This document shows positions 63,689 to 64,000 of a stretch of DNA of 64,000 nt, in pieces. Below the pieces are notes generated by a model. That model was given only the letters and a program-made list of their open reading frames with translations, searched no databases and was not told where the DNA came from. This DNA comes from Caballeronia terrestris (lineage in GTDB: Bacteria > Pseudomonadota > Gammaproteobacteria > Burkholderiales > Burkholderiaceae). A program made the translations under genes and the position numbers. The DNA is taken from assembly GCF_001544515.1 (NCBI RefSeq), contig NZ_FCOL02000021.1, forward strand, positions 50,858 to 114,857. The letters are read 5' to 3'. Positions within the stretch are counted from its first letter, which is position 1. Each line of letters opens with the position of its first letter.

Positions 63689-64000
63689 CGGGGTTTTTTC
63701 GATTGCAGTTGAGCGCATTTGCGCGCCGCGCGCCTGGTGACGCGCTCGCGTGCTTGCGCTCGACAGTGCCGGCGGTTTTGCGATTCGCTTGACGCGGGCG
63801 TCGACTTGTCCGGCTGCGTGTGGGCGCGCCACGTTCGGGATTTATCCAAGAATTTCCGCTTGCAGCCTTCGCGTTCCTCGACCTTCGCGCAGGAATGCGC
63901 GGATCGCTTTGCCTTGGCGCCACGCGCTTCTGCCGCCCGGGCTAACCTGGATCGCTTCCTGCCGGGTACGTTCTTCTTTGCGCCACGCACCGCGCAGGGA
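63689..64000. other. Right-end region without a supported gene
   Basis: I see no supported gene. A minus-strand frame is open from the window edge to a TAA at 63844-63842 (52 codons, Arg-rich) and could be the end of a gene lying beyond 64000, but its codon bias is weak. Imperfect GCGCTC-type palindromes occur near 63720-63775. Confidence 0.4.

Noticed and set aside
63842..64000. Minus-strand partial gene at the right edge
   Set aside because: Only 52 open codons with weak codon bias and no recognisable motif; kept as a remark in the edge region.

Overview
This 64 kb window is a GC-rich chromosomal segment with the gene content and order of a Burkholderiaceae main chromosome (Burkholderia / Paraburkholderia / Caballeronia group). 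The evidence is the linked blocks rsmB-DUF4390-ntrYX, mreBCD-mrdA-rodA beside gatCAB, metXW-ampG, hslVU-dksA, and metK divergent from lpxL-dapF-DUF484-xerC. Nearly all of it is core genome. I see no IS element, prophage, integrase island or CRISPR array.

Layout. 1-5.8 kb: the 3' part of htpX, rsmB, a DUF4390 exported protein and an NtrY/NtrX-like two-component pair. 5.9 kb: tRNA-Phe(GAA) with promoter and terminator. 6.3-8.2 kb: queC-queE-queD for queuosine precursor synthesis. 8.35-9.8 kb: an HpcH/HpaI aldolase and a Sel1-repeat lipid- or periplasm-targeted protein. 9.9-16.3 kb (minus): the elongasome operon mreB-mreC-mreD-mrdA-rodA. 16.7-20 kb: gatCAB. 20.1-21.8 kb: PPK2 and exonuclease III. 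21.8-27.6 kb (minus): an M48 protease, ampG, metW, metX, a HAD nucleotidase and argB. 27.8-31.7 kb: a CWC zinc-ribbon-like protein, a TPR/glycosyltransferase-like gene broken by an in-frame stop, and a RegB/RegA redox two-component system. 31.8-41 kb (minus): hslU, hslV, dksA, a His-rich COG0523 GTPase, rlmI-like, xerC, DUF484, dapF and lpxL. 41.3 kb: metK, followed by a roughly 100-bp tandem repeat. 43-50 kb: a PhyH dioxygenase, DUF3185, an MscS channel, a YghZ-type aldo-keto reductase, fpr and a soluble NarL-type two-component pair. 50.2-57.6 kb: a seven-gene molybdenum hydroxylase operon (CoxSLM-like enzyme plus CoxD, CoxE, CoxG and XdhC maturation factors). 58-60.2 kb: two convergent PepSY membrane genes, each behind a Fur-box-like site. 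60.3-63.7 kb: an SrkA kinase, small proteins and an MFS exporter.

How parts work together. MetX/MetW and MetK make methionine and S-adenosylmethionine (SAM). Both metX and metK have long 5' leaders that look like SAM-II-class riboswitches, and in each the Shine-Dalgarno sequence can be sequestered. This suggests feedback of SAM on its own supply through two related RNA devices 15 kb apart. The dksA product has lost the zinc-finger cysteines and lies next to a His-rich zinc-type COG0523 GTPase, a pairing that suggests tolerance of zinc shortage. The Cox-like enzyme carries the form II active-site loop (AYRGAGR), so its substrate is unknown and need not be CO.

Limits: all functional names rest on reading motifs and on remembered family features. 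No database search, RNA folding or alignment was run.
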